From Streptomyces asoensis (GTDB lineage Bacteria; Actinomycetota; Actinomycetes; Streptomycetales; Streptomycetaceae), in the NCBI RefSeq assembly GCF_013085465.1, contig NZ_CP049838.1:8060001-8124000 (forward strand): a stretch of 64,000 nucleotides of DNA. The letters run 5' to 3'. This document shows, one piece after another, positions 8,490 through 16,382 of the stretch. Within the stretch, counting starts at the first letter, position 1. Each line of letters starts with the position of its first letter. The notes under the pieces were generated by a model, which was not told the origin of the DNA, ran no database searches, and saw only the letters and a list, made by a program, of their open reading frames with translations. The translations under genes were made by a program, and so were the position numbers.

Positions 8490-9737
8490 ATGCGGCGGAC
8501 GGGAGCGGAGGACCACGGGCCCGTCCGCTACGGCCCGCCGCTGCCCTCGGACGGCCTGCCGGTGCTGCCGGAACTCGTCTCGGTACTCGCCCGGGCCGCC
8601 GGCCGCGCGGAAAGCGAGCCGGTCGGCGGCGGCCCCGCCCTCCTCGACGCCGCCGGCGGCTACTGGGAGCGGCGCGGGACCCCCGCCGAGCCGGGACGCC
8701 TCGTGGCCGGGCCCGGCGCCCCCGCCCTGCTGCTCGCGCTGACCGCGGCCCTCGGCGGCGACGTCCTGGTGCCCCGGCCCTGCGCGGCCTGGTGGGCGCC
8801 GTACGCACGCCTGTTGGGAAGGCCCGTCTTCCATGTGGCGACGCCCGCCGAGTGCGGCGGCGTCCCGGACCCCTACGCCCTGCTGGAGACCGTGCGCCGG
8901 GTGCGCGCCGAGGGCGGCGATCCGCGGCTGCTGGTGCTGTCCGTCGCCGACGACCCCACCGCGACCGTGGCGCCGCCCGAGGTGCTCCACGAGGCGGTGG
9001 AGGCCGCCGCGGGCGAGGGCCTGCATCTGGTCAGCGACGAGACCTGGCGCGACACGCTGCACACCCCGCAGGACACCGTGCTGGTCAGCCCCTCGGAGAT
9101 GCTGCCCGAGCAGGTCACCGTCGTCAGCGACCTCGCCGGTGCGCTGCTGCCCACCGGCTGGCCGGCGGCCGTCGCCCGGTTCCCCGACTCGGCCACCGGC
9201 GACGACCTGCACGCGCGCGTGCTCGATGTCCTCACCGCGCTCGGCGCGCGCGTGGCCGCACCGGTCGCCGCCGCGGCCGCGTACGCCCTGGCCGAGCCCG
9301 AGCCGGTCGCCGCACGCGTCGCCGCCGCCGTACGTCTGCACGCGCGTGTGGCGGACGCGGTGCACGCCACCGTGGTCGCCGCGGGTGGCCTCGCCCTCCC
9401 GCCCCGGGCCGGTCGTCACCTGTACGTCGATCTCGGCCCGCTGCGCACCGCGCTCGCCGCGCACGGCGTCGGCGACGCACAGGACCTGGAGGACTTCCTC
9501 TCCGCCCGGCTCGGGATGCCCGCGCCGGGCGGACACCGCTTCGGGGACGAGCTCGGGGCACTGCGCGTCCGGCTGTCCACCGGCATGCTGCTGGACGGTA
9601 CGGACGCGCAGCGCACGGAATGCCTCACGTCACCCGCACCGTTGGAACTGCCACACGTGCAACGCGCGTTGATGCTCTTGAGGTCGGTCTTCGACGATCT
9701 CCGTGACGACGCTCAGCGATGGGAGCCTCCTCGATGA
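8490..9737 (+). CDS. Aminotransferase-fold (type I PLP) protein lacking the PLP lysine
   Basis: A 415-residue protein aligned by eye with class I/II aminotransferases. LVSDETWRD matches the strand with the Asp that holds the PLP ring nitrogen, LPTGW matches the TGW that follows the PLP lysine, and LRVRLSTG matches the carboxylate-binding Arg strand. The expected lysine four residues before TGW's Pro is Gly217 ([12 protein letters not shown]), and the NPTG loop has become DDPTA. It may be non-catalytic. The ATG at 8490 (GGAGG just upstream) is preferred over 8250. Its stop overlaps the ATG of the hydrolase gene (ATGA), so the two are translationally coupled. Confidence 0.72.
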   Translation: MRRTGAEDHGPVRYGPPLPSDGLPVLPELVSVLARAAGRAESEPVGGGPALLDAAGGYWERRGTPAEPGRLVAGPGAPALLLALTAALGGDVLVPRPCAAWWAPYARLLGRPVFHVATPAECGGVPDPYALLETVRRVRAEGGDPRLLVLSVADDPTATVAPPEVLHEAVEAAAGEGLHLVSDETWRDTLHTPQDTVLVSPSEMLPEQVTVVSDLAGALLPTGWPAAVARFPDSATGDDLHARVLDVLTALGARVAAPVAAAAAYALAEPEPVAARVAAAVRLHARVADAVHATVVAAGGLALPPRAGRHLYVDLGPLRTALAAHGVGDAQDLEDFLSARLGMPAPGGHRFGDELGALRVRLSTGMLLDGTDAQRTECLTSPAPLELPHVQRALMLLRSVFDDLRDDAQRWEPPR

Positions 9738-10960
9738 CGCAGCAGTCCGAGTCGACCACCACCGGCACCGTGACCACCGAGGACGCCGACGCCCCGGCTC
9801 CCGTGTCCCCGGCCCCCGTGTCCCCGGCTCCCGTGTCCCCGGCTCCCGTGTCCCCGGCTCCCGTGTCCCCGGCTCCCGTGTCCCCGGCTCCCGTGTCCCC
9901 GGCTCCCGTGTCCCCGGCTCCCCTGTCCCCGGCCCCCCTGTCCCCGGCCCCCCTGTCCCCGGCCCCCCTGTCCCCGCTCGCGCCCCCCGCCCCGCCGCTC
10001 GCCGAGCCCCGCCCACCGGGGGAGCGGCGGGTGTGGCCGCGGACCTTCCACGACCGGCTGACCTCACCGCTGCCCGACCTCAAGGCCTTCGCCCGGTTCG
10101 CCCGTGAGGGTTCCGTGCGTCCCGGCAGGGACGGCCTCGCCGACATTCCCCTGCTGCCCTTCGCGCCCGCCCCGCTGCCCCGGGTGGACGCCCGTACGAT
10201 CGCCGTCTCCTGGGCGGGCCACGCCAGTTGGGTGGTGAGCGTCGGCGGCCTCACCGTCCTGACCGACCCGGTCTGGTCGCGCCGTATCCTCGGCACCCCG
10301 GCCCGGATCACCCCCGTGGGCGTCCCCTGGGAGGAGCTTCCGCGCGTCGACGCCGTCGTCATCAGCCACAACCACTACGACCACCTCGACGCCCCCACGC
10401 TGCGCCGGCTCCCGCGCGACACACCCGTGTTCGTGCCGGCCGGGCTCGGACGCTGGTTCCTGCGCCGCCGGTTCACCCGGGTCACCGAGCTGGACTGGTG
10501 GGAGGCCGCCGAACTCTCCGGCGTCCGCTTCGACTTCGTGCCGTCCCACCACTGGTCCAAGCGCTCCCTCACCGACACCTGTCACTCCCTCTGGGGCGGC
10601 TGGGTGCTCACCGCCCCCGACGGACAGCGCGTCTACTTCGCCGGGGACACCGGCTACGGCCACTGGTTCTCCCGCATCGGACAGCGCCACCCCGGCATCG
10701 ACCTCGCCCTGCTGCCCATCGGCGCCTACGACCCCCGCTGGTGGCTCAGTGACGTCCACTGCGACCCGGAGGAGGCGGTCCGCGCCACTCTCGACCTCGG
10801 GGCGCGGCGGATGGCCCCGATGCACTGGGGCACGTTCGTGCTGTCCGCCGAGCCCGTCCTGGAGCCCCTCACGCGCGTGCGTGCTGCCTGGGAGAAGGCG
10901 GGGCTGGACCGGGACGACCTGTGGGACCTGCCGGTGGGAGGCGCACGGGTACTGGAGTGA
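9734..10960 (+). CDS. Metallo-beta-lactamase-fold hydrolase with PAPVS-repeat leader (NAPE-PLD/UlaG-like)
   Basis: A 408-residue predicted metallo-hydrolase. Residues 21-80 are twelve pentapeptides (eight PAPVS, four PAPLS), probably an extended linker. The catalytic domain (from about residue 150) has [10 protein letters not shown], the metal motif [27 protein letters not shown] and MHWGTF, a set typical of the NAPE-phospholipase D-like group acting on phosphoesters or lipids. No signal peptide is evident. The ATG at 9734 sits in an ATGA overlap with the preceding gene; 9719 is an alternative. Its last 17 bases resemble the unit of the array that follows. Confidence 0.84.
   Translation: MTQQSESTTTGTVTTEDADAPAPVSPAPVSPAPVSPAPVSPAPVSPAPVSPAPVSPAPVSPAPLSPAPLSPAPLSPAPLSPLAPPAPPLAEPRPPGERRVWPRTFHDRLTSPLPDLKAFARFAREGSVRPGRDGLADIPLLPFAPAPLPRVDARTIAVSWAGHASWVVSVGGLTVLTDPVWSRRILGTPARITPVGVPWEELPRVDAVVISHNHYDHLDAPTLRRLPRDTPVFVPAGLGRWFLRRRFTRVTELDWWEAAELSGVRFDFVPSHHWSKRSLTDTCHSLWGGWVLTAPDGQRVYFAGDTGYGHWFSRIGQRHPGIDLALLPIGAYDPRWWLSDVHCDPEEAVRATLDLGARRMAPMHWGTFVLSAEPVLEPLTRVRAAWEKAGLDRDDLWDLPVGGARVLE
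9794..9973 (+). repeat. In-frame 15-bp tandem repeat coding [10 protein letters not shown], 12 units
   Basis: Twelve consecutive 15-bp units inside the hydrolase gene encode Pro-Ala-Pro-Val-Ser (first eight) and Pro-Ala-Pro-Leu-Ser (last four). The near identity of the DNA units shows recent expansion by slippage. Because 15 is a multiple of three, copy changes keep the frame and only alter linker length. Confidence 0.93.
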
Positions 10961-11057
10961 CAGACACGGGTACCGGAGTGGCACGAGTACCGGAGTGGCA
11001 CGAGTACCGGAGTGGCACGGTCGTACGGGTACCGGAGTGGCACGGGTACCGGTGTGA
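10944..11057. repeat. 17-bp tandem array starting inside the 3' end of the hydrolase gene
   Basis: Copies of CACGGGTACCGGAGTGG occur at 10944 (degenerate, containing the TGA stop), 10965, 10982, 10999, 11016 (with an 8-bp insertion) and 11041 (degenerate). The first copy codes the last residues of the hydrolase, so the array looks like amplification of the gene's own 3' end. It lies between convergent genes. Confidence 0.88.
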
Positions 11058-11120
11058 CTCGGGTCCGGCGTCCCGCGATTGCCGGACCGGCACGGGCGCC
11101 GGACGGGCAGGGCTCCCGGG

Positions 11121-11750
11121 CTAGGCGGCCCTGGTTCCCCGGACCCGGCGCCACAGGCTCGGGGCCGCGCCGATCACCACGGTCAGCGCGACCGCGGCGA
11201 CCACGCCCTCCCACGGCTCGGGGAACAGCGAGCCGCCGAGGATCCCGATCAGCTGGTAGGTCACCGCCCAGGCCAGACAAGCCGGGAGATTGCCCCGCAT
11301 GAAGCGGCGCAGCGGCCACTTCGCCATCAGACAGGCCAGCATCACCGGTATCCGGCCCGCCGGCACCAGCCGGGACAGCACCAGTACGGCCGTGCCGTGG
11401 TGGGCGAGCTTGTCCTGCGCCTGCTCCAGCCGCTCCTCGGGGGCCCGCGAGCGGATCGCCTCCAGCCAGCGTGAGCCGTTCTTCGACCGCATCCCGCGCC
11501 GCCCCAGCCAGTACAGCGCCGCGTCCCCGCAGAACGCCGCGAGCGACGCCGTCAGGAACACCATCGCCAGCGCGAACGGCACCGTCTGATGGACGGCGAC
11601 CGCCGCCGCCGTACTCACCAGCGCCCCCGTCGGCACCACCGGCACCAGCGCCCCGATCAGCACCAGCAGGAACAACGACGGATAGCCGAGGGCCTGCTGC
11701 GTGGCCTCCGTCGGCACGACCGTCACGGTCGCGGCGAGCCACCATTTCAC
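11121..11750 (-). CDS. DedA/VTT-domain inner-membrane protein
   Basis: A 209-residue membrane protein. Hydrophobic segments cover LGYPSLFLLVLIGALVPVV, an amphipathic re-entrant stretch near FCGDAALYWLGRRG and a C-terminal helix (GVVAAVALTVVIGAAPSL). The core LSRLVPAGRIPVMLACLM matches the conserved F/LxRFxPxxR motif of VTT/DedA proteins, which are thought to flip lipids and influence membrane homeostasis. Its start overlaps the stop of the upstream hydrolase gene (ATGA at 11747-11750), so the two form an operon; a lipid-related role for the pair is an inference. Confidence 0.82.
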   Translation of the reverse strand: MKWWLAATVTVVPTEATQQALGYPSLFLLVLIGALVPVVPTGALVSTAAAVAVHQTVPFALAMVFLTASLAAFCGDAALYWLGRRGMRSKNGSRWLEAIRSRAPEERLEQAQDKLAHHGTAVLVLSRLVPAGRIPVMLACLMAKWPLRRFMRGNLPACLAWAVTYQLIGILGGSLFPEPWEGVVAAVALTVVIGAAPSLWRRVRGTRAA

Positions 11751-12520
11751 CGGGAGACCTCCGGGCGCACGCTCTCCCCGTGCCCGAGCCGGTGCACCGC
11801 CACTCCCGGCGCACGTTCCGCCGCGAGCCGTACGAACTCCTCGCCGGGGGCATGGAATTCATGGGGGCGCACGGCGTCCATGCCGATCGGCCAGTACGTG
11901 CCGTAGTGCACAGGCACCGCGGTGCGCGGCGCCAGCCGGACCAGCGCCTCGGCCGCGCGCCCCGCGTCCAGGTGCCCCTCGCCGAGGTACGGCCCCCAGC
12001 CGCCCACCGGCAGCAGCGCCACGTCGACCGGCCCGACCTCCTTGGCCATGTCGTCGAACAGGCCGGTGTCCCCGGCGAAGTACGTCCGGGCCTCGCCCTC
12101 GACGACGTACCCGAGCGCGGGGGAGTGGTGCCGTCCGACCGGCAGCCGGCGTCCGTCGTGGCGCGCGGGCACGGCCCGTATCCGCACGTCGCCGACGGTG
12201 GTCTCGTCCCCCGGCGCCATCTCGCTCAGCCGCAGATGCCGCAGCCGGCGCAGCCCGGGGACGGCGCGCGGCGCGCCCCGGGGCACCAGCAGGCGCGTGC
12301 CCGGCGCAAGGCGCGCCAGCGAGGGCACGTGCAGATGGTCGGCGTGCAGGTGGGAGACGAGCGCCACGTCCGCGCGCCAGGCGCCGGGCGGGGGCAGCGC
12401 GCCCCGGCGGCGGCGCAGATGTGCGAGGCGGCGCGCGAACAGGGGGTCGGTGAGCACACGTACGTCCGAATCCTCGACCGTGCAGGTGGCGTGCCCCCAC
12501 CACGTGATCTCCACCGCCAC
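11747..12520 (-). CDS. Metallo-beta-lactamase-fold hydrolase (UlaG-like)
   Basis: A 257-residue soluble metallo-hydrolase. It starts with ITWWGHATC, a strand and metal-ligand pattern of the UlaG/NAPE-PLD group. It has the motif SHLHADHLH (HxHxDH), RHDGRRLPVGRHHSP, YFAGDTGLF and PVHYGTYWPIG. Substrate class is probably a phosphoester or lactone. It is distinct from the hydrolase at 9734: shorter and without the repeat leader. It is coupled by an ATGA overlap to the DedA-like gene and is divergent from the small gene at 12604 across about 80 bases. Confidence 0.85.
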   Translation of the reverse strand: MAVEITWWGHATCTVEDSDVRVLTDPLFARRLAHLRRRRGALPPPGAWRADVALVSHLHADHLHVPSLARLAPGTRLLVPRGAPRAVPGLRRLRHLRLSEMAPGDETTVGDVRIRAVPARHDGRRLPVGRHHSPALGYVVEGEARTYFAGDTGLFDDMAKEVGPVDVALLPVGGWGPYLGEGHLDAGRAAEALVRLAPRTAVPVHYGTYWPIGMDAVRPHEFHAPGEEFVRLAAERAPGVAVHRLGHGESVRPEVSR

Positions 12521-12603
12521 CTCTTTGCCTCCTTCGCGCGACTCCCCGAAGCCTACGGGCAGGAGTAGGGTCGGCGGCGAAACCCGGAGGTGAGGGGGAC
12601 GCC

Positions 12604-13014
12604 ATGGGACCGGTGCGGGTCATGCGGGTCACGGCGATCGCGAGTCTGACGCCGCTCGAGGAACTGGACGCCGATCCCTTCCTGGTGGACTCCCGCAGCC
12701 AGCACGCGATGTGCGCGCGGTGGGCCGCGGAGCGCGGCTACGTCGTCAGCCGGGAACTGCTGGTCCGCGGGCTGCGCGCCGACCACTGCGTGCTGTGGGA
12801 CGGGATCCGGGCCGGCGTCGACCTGTTCGTCGCGCCCAGCCGCCGGGTGCTGGAGAGCGCGCTGTCGTCCGTGGAGGAGTTCTCCGCGGAGTGCGCGCGG
12901 CGCGGTGTACGGGTGGAGACCGTCGGCAGCGCCGAGCCCGCCTACGACGCGCAGATGAAGGCCCGGGTGCACCGGCGGCTGTCGATGCCGACGGCCGGCT
13001 ACGACGGGCGGTAG
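12604..13014 (+). CDS. Small protein resembling the serine-recombinase catalytic domain, apparently degenerate
   Basis: A 136-residue soluble protein with no database family I can name. Its order recalls the resolvase N-terminal domain: an opening strand MRVTAIAS, a helix with SQHAMCARWAAERGY (compare QxxxCxxWAxxxG), a central VDLFVAPSRRVL (compare DVVVVxxxDRL), then ECARRGVRVETV. The usual YxRxS nucleophile position reads MRVTA, so the catalytic Ser appears lost, and there is no DNA-binding tail. The ATG follows GGAGGTGAGG. It may be a conserved exaptation rather than a remnant, since the frame is intact. Confidence 0.55.
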   Translation: MGPVRVMRVTAIASLTPLEELDADPFLVDSRSQHAMCARWAAERGYVVSRELLVRGLRADHCVLWDGIRAGVDLFVAPSRRVLESALSSVEEFSAECARRGVRVETVGSAEPAYDAQMKARVHRRLSMPTAGYDGR

Positions 13015-13096
13015 CCGCGGGGTGCCTGTCACCGCGATATGACAGGGTGGAGGGCGGCCCCCGGGCGTCGGGGCCGGAACGCGAGGTGTACGGGGC

Positions 13097-15211
13097 GTGC
13101 GAGGGGTGCGGTGGCGGCGGGCTGTCAGCCAGGCCGGGCGGAGCGTCGCGGTGTGGGGCGTCTCCACGCTCACGATGCTGGTGCTCGCGGGGATCCTGCC
13201 CGACTTCCGGCTCCAGTCCGCCGACGGCGCCAGCGCCACCACCATCGCCATGACCGCCGCCGTCGGCGCCGGGGTGTTCGGTGTGCTGTCGGCCCTGGCC
13301 TGGCCCCTGCTGGTGCGCCTGCTGCTGCTCGTACCGGCGCTGGTCCTCGGCCTGCTGGTGTTCTTCCTCAACGGCTCGCTGCTGCTGCTCGCCCTGCGTC
13401 TGAACCCCTCCGGGCAGAGCGAGGCCGCCCCGGAGACCGCCGTGATCGTCGCCGCCGTGATGTCCGCCGTCGCCTCAGCGACGGGCGGCGCCCTGGCCGT
13501 ACGCGACGACGACGCCTACCGCCGCCGGCTGTACCGGCTCGCCGACCGGCGCCGGAGAGGCGGCGCAGCCTGCCCCGCCACGCCCGGCACCGTCTTCCTC
13601 CAGCTCGACGGCGTCGGCCACGACGTGCTGGCCGCGGCGGTGCGCAAGGGGCTGATGCCGACCGTCGCCGGATGGCTGGGCAGCGTCCCGCAACAGGACC
13701 GTGGACAGGGCCGCGCCGCAAGCGGCGCGCCCCGCCCCAGCCACCGGCTCATCTCGTGGCACACCGACTGGTCCAGCCAGACCGGCGCCAGCCAACTCGG
13801 CATCCTGCACGGCAGCAACCACGACGTGCCCGCCTTCCGCTGGTACGAGAAGGACACCGGGGAGGTGATGGTCTGCAACCGTCCCACCAGCGCCGCCGAA
13901 CTCCAGCGCCGCGCGGTCGAACGCACCGGCGACGGCGGGCTGCTGTCCGCCGACGGCGCGAGCCGCGGCAACCTCTTCAGCGGCGGCGCGGACGAGCAGG
14001 CCCTCGTGCTGTCCATCGCCACCCGCCGGCGCAGCCGGGAGACGCGGTCCCGGGCCGGCTACTTCGCCTACTTCTCCGACCCGGCCAACGCCGTGCGCAC
14101 CGCGCTGTCGTTCGTCGCCGAGGTCGGCCGCGAGACGGGCCAGTCCACCCGCGCCCGGCTGCGCAGGGAACGCCCACGCGTCGGACGCGGCGGCCTCTAC
14201 CCGCTCGTCCGCGCCTTCGCGACCGTCGTCGAACGCGACGTCGTGGTGGCCGCCGTGATGGGCGACATGCTCGCCGGCCGCACCGCCGTCTACGCCGACC
14301 TGGTGGCGTACGACGAGGTCGCGCACCACTCCGGGCCGCTCGGCCGGGACACCGAGCAGGTCCTCGGCCGCCTCGACCGGGCGCTCGCGCTGCTCGAGAA
14401 CGTCGCCGAGCACGCCCCCCGCCCCTACCGGATCGTCGTCCTGTCCGACCACGGCCAGAGCCCCGGCGAAACGTTTCACGCCCGCTACGGCCTCACCCTC
14501 GGCGACCTGGTGCGGGCCGGCTGCGGGCTGGCCGTGTCGCGCAAGGCCGAACGCACCCACAGCGGCGCCGAGGCCCGGGCGGCCGTCCGCGCGGCGCTGC
14601 GCCGGCCCGTCGAGGAGGGCGGCGAACGCCACCGCCCGGCCGGCCGCCGCTCGGAACCGATCGTGCTGGCCTCGGGCAACCTCGGCCTGATCTCCTTCCC
14701 GGACGTACCGCACCGGATGAGCAAGGAGGAGATCGACGCCCGCCACCCCGCCCTGCTGACCACCCTCGCCAACCACCCCGGCATCGGCTTCCTCCTCGTC
14801 CGCAGCGAGGAGCACGGCGGGGTCGTCCTCGGCGCGTACGGCGCGGAGATACCGCTGGACCAACTCGACCGGACGCCCGGCCCGCTGGCCGCCTTCGGGC
14901 CCGGAGCCGCCGACGCCGTGCGCCGCACCCACTCCTTCCCGCACACCGCCGACATCATGGTCAACTCCTTCCACGACCCGGCCGACGGCGAGGTCCTCGC
15001 CTTCGAGGAGCAGATCGGCTCCCACGGCGGCCTCGGCGGCGCCCAGGCCAGACCGTTCCTGCTGTCCCCGCTCGCCCTGTCCGCGGCCGTCGAGGACGAC
15101 GAGGAGTTGATCGGCGCGGAGCAGGTGCACCGCGTCCTGCGCCGCTGGCTGCGCGAGTCCAACGGGCCCCAGGTACCGCTCGAGACGGCACCGGAGGAGC
15201 GCGCCGCCTGA
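13097..15211 (+). CDS. Membrane-anchored alkaline-phosphatase-superfamily phosphodiesterase (annotated elsewhere as phage holin family)
   Basis: A 704-residue protein. The first 150 residues hold about four membrane helices (VAVWGVSTLTMLVLAGILP, TIAMTAAVGAGVFGVLSALA, LLVRLLLLVPALVLGLLVFF, TAVIVAAVMSAVASA). A large domain follows with metal-site motifs of the type I phosphodiesterase/nucleotide pyrophosphatase fold: LQLDGVGHDV, a candidate Thr nucleophile in SSQTGASQLG, DEVAHHSGP, VLSDHGQSP and a final GSHGG. This suggests hydrolysis of phosphodiesters at or outside the membrane. GTG start with GAGGTG upstream. The holin name stems from the membrane part only and is probably misleading. Confidence 0.78.
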   Translation: MRGVRWRRAVSQAGRSVAVWGVSTLTMLVLAGILPDFRLQSADGASATTIAMTAAVGAGVFGVLSALAWPLLVRLLLLVPALVLGLLVFFLNGSLLLLALRLNPSGQSEAAPETAVIVAAVMSAVASATGGALAVRDDDAYRRRLYRLADRRRRGGAACPATPGTVFLQLDGVGHDVLAAAVRKGLMPTVAGWLGSVPQQDRGQGRAASGAPRPSHRLISWHTDWSSQTGASQLGILHGSNHDVPAFRWYEKDTGEVMVCNRPTSAAELQRRAVERTGDGGLLSADGASRGNLFSGGADEQALVLSIATRRRSRETRSRAGYFAYFSDPANAVRTALSFVAEVGRETGQSTRARLRRERPRVGRGGLYPLVRAFATVVERDVVVAAVMGDMLAGRTAVYADLVAYDEVAHHSGPLGRDTEQVLGRLDRALALLENVAEHAPRPYRIVVLSDHGQSPGETFHARYGLTLGDLVRAGCGLAVSRKAERTHSGAEARAAVRAALRRPVEEGGERHRPAGRRSEPIVLASGNLGLISFPDVPHRMSKEEIDARHPALLTTLANHPGIGFLLVRSEEHGGVVLGAYGAEIPLDQLDRTPGPLAAFGPGAADAVRRTHSFPHTADIMVNSFHDPADGEVLAFEEQIGSHGGLGGAQARPFLLSPLALSAAVEDDEELIGAEQVHRVLRRWLRESNGPQVPLETAPEERAA

Positions 15212-15320
15212 AATTCGGCTGCGCCGGGGGAGTCGTACGCACACACTGTCCGTACTGATCCGTTCGTCCGGATCCCGCGCACTCGCGCGCCCTTCCCGCA
15301 TTCTCCCGAGGAGCCTTCCT

Positions 15321-16382
15321 TTGCAGGCTGCCGTCACGGTCACGCCCTCCCGTATCCCCGAACTGCTCCTCGGCCTCGCCACCGTGCGGCCGGTGTTCCT
15401 CTGGGGCGCCCCCGGTATCGGAAAGTCCTCCCTGGTCAGGGACTTCGCCGAGTCGCTGGGGCTGGAGTGCGTGAGCCTGCTCGGTACACAGCTCGCGCCC
15501 GAGGACCTGATCGGCGTACCCCAGATCCGGGACGGGCGGTCGGTGTTCTGCCCGCCGGAGGCCATCGCCCGTGACGAGCCGTACTGTCTGTTCCTGGACG
15601 AGCTGAACGCGGCCACGCCCGACGTCCAGAAGGCGTTCTACTCCCTCATCCTCGACCGGCGGATCGGCAACTACGAGCTCCCCAAGGGCTCGATCGTCAT
15701 CGGCGCCGGGAACCGGGCCACGGACAACGCGCTCGCCCGGCCCATCGCCTCCGCGCTCGTCAACCGCCTCACCCATGTCCACCTCGAGGCGTCCGCGAAG
15801 GACTGGCTGAAGTGGGCCGCGGCCAACGACATCCACCCCTGGGTCGTCGACCACCTCACCGACCGGCCCGACCATCTGTGGTCCAAGCCGCCGAAAACCG
15901 AGGAACCGTTTTCCACCCCCCGCTCCTGGCACATGCTCTCCGACGCGCTGCACTCCTTCGGGCCCGACCTCGACGAGGACACCCTCACGGTGCTCGCGCA
16001 CGGCACGCTGACGCCCACGCACGCCACCGCCTTCCGCGGCTACGTCAAGATCGTGCGCAGCCGGTACGGCATCGAGGCCATCCTCAAGGGCGAGGCCCCC
16101 TGGCCGCGCCGGGTCGAGGACCGCGACCTGCTCTACTACCTCGCCGACTCGTTCCGCGGCCGGCTCGTCAAGGAACTCCCCGCCGTCCGGGAGCACATGT
16201 CGGCGAAGGGCCGGCAGACCGCGTACCGCGCCAAGTCGCTGCTCGTGCAGCTCGCCGAGATCTCCGTCGAGGTCGCGCAGACCGTCATCGCCTCCGACAC
16301 CGACGGCAACCCGGTGCTGCCCGCCTGGTTCCTGGTCGAGGCGGCCCGGGACATGCCCCGTCTCGTGGAGGCACGCCGGTGA
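15321..16382 (+). CDS. MoxR-type AAA ATPase
   Basis: A 353-residue AAA+ ATPase. Walker A is GAPGIGKSS (Lys35), Walker B is CLFLDELNAA, sensor 1 lies in IVIGAGNRATDN, and an Arg follows in ALVNRLTHV. MoxR proteins act as chaperones that mature or load partners carrying VWA domains. The TTG at 15321 is supported by GAGGAG upstream. Its TGA overlaps the GTG of the next gene (GTGA at 16379-16382), and that partner has a VWA domain, so the pair fits the MoxR-VWA rule. Confidence 0.86.
   Translation: MQAAVTVTPSRIPELLLGLATVRPVFLWGAPGIGKSSLVRDFAESLGLECVSLLGTQLAPEDLIGVPQIRDGRSVFCPPEAIARDEPYCLFLDELNAATPDVQKAFYSLILDRRIGNYELPKGSIVIGAGNRATDNALARPIASALVNRLTHVHLEASAKDWLKWAAANDIHPWVVDHLTDRPDHLWSKPPKTEEPFSTPRSWHMLSDALHSFGPDLDEDTLTVLAHGTLTPTHATAFRGYVKIVRSRYGIEAILKGEAPWPRRVEDRDLLYYLADSFRGRLVKELPAVREHMSAKGRQTAYRAKSLLVQLAEISVEVAQTVIASDTDGNPVLPAWFLVEAARDMPRLVEARR

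Noticed and set aside
12604..13014. Active site-specific recombinase or mobile element
   Set aside because: The nucleophilic Ser and the DNA-binding region are absent, and no att-like direct repeats or transposase genes were seen around it.
13097..13400. Prophage holin, suggesting a phage remnant
   Set aside because: The protein is over 700 residues with a phosphodiesterase domain and there are no other phage genes nearby.
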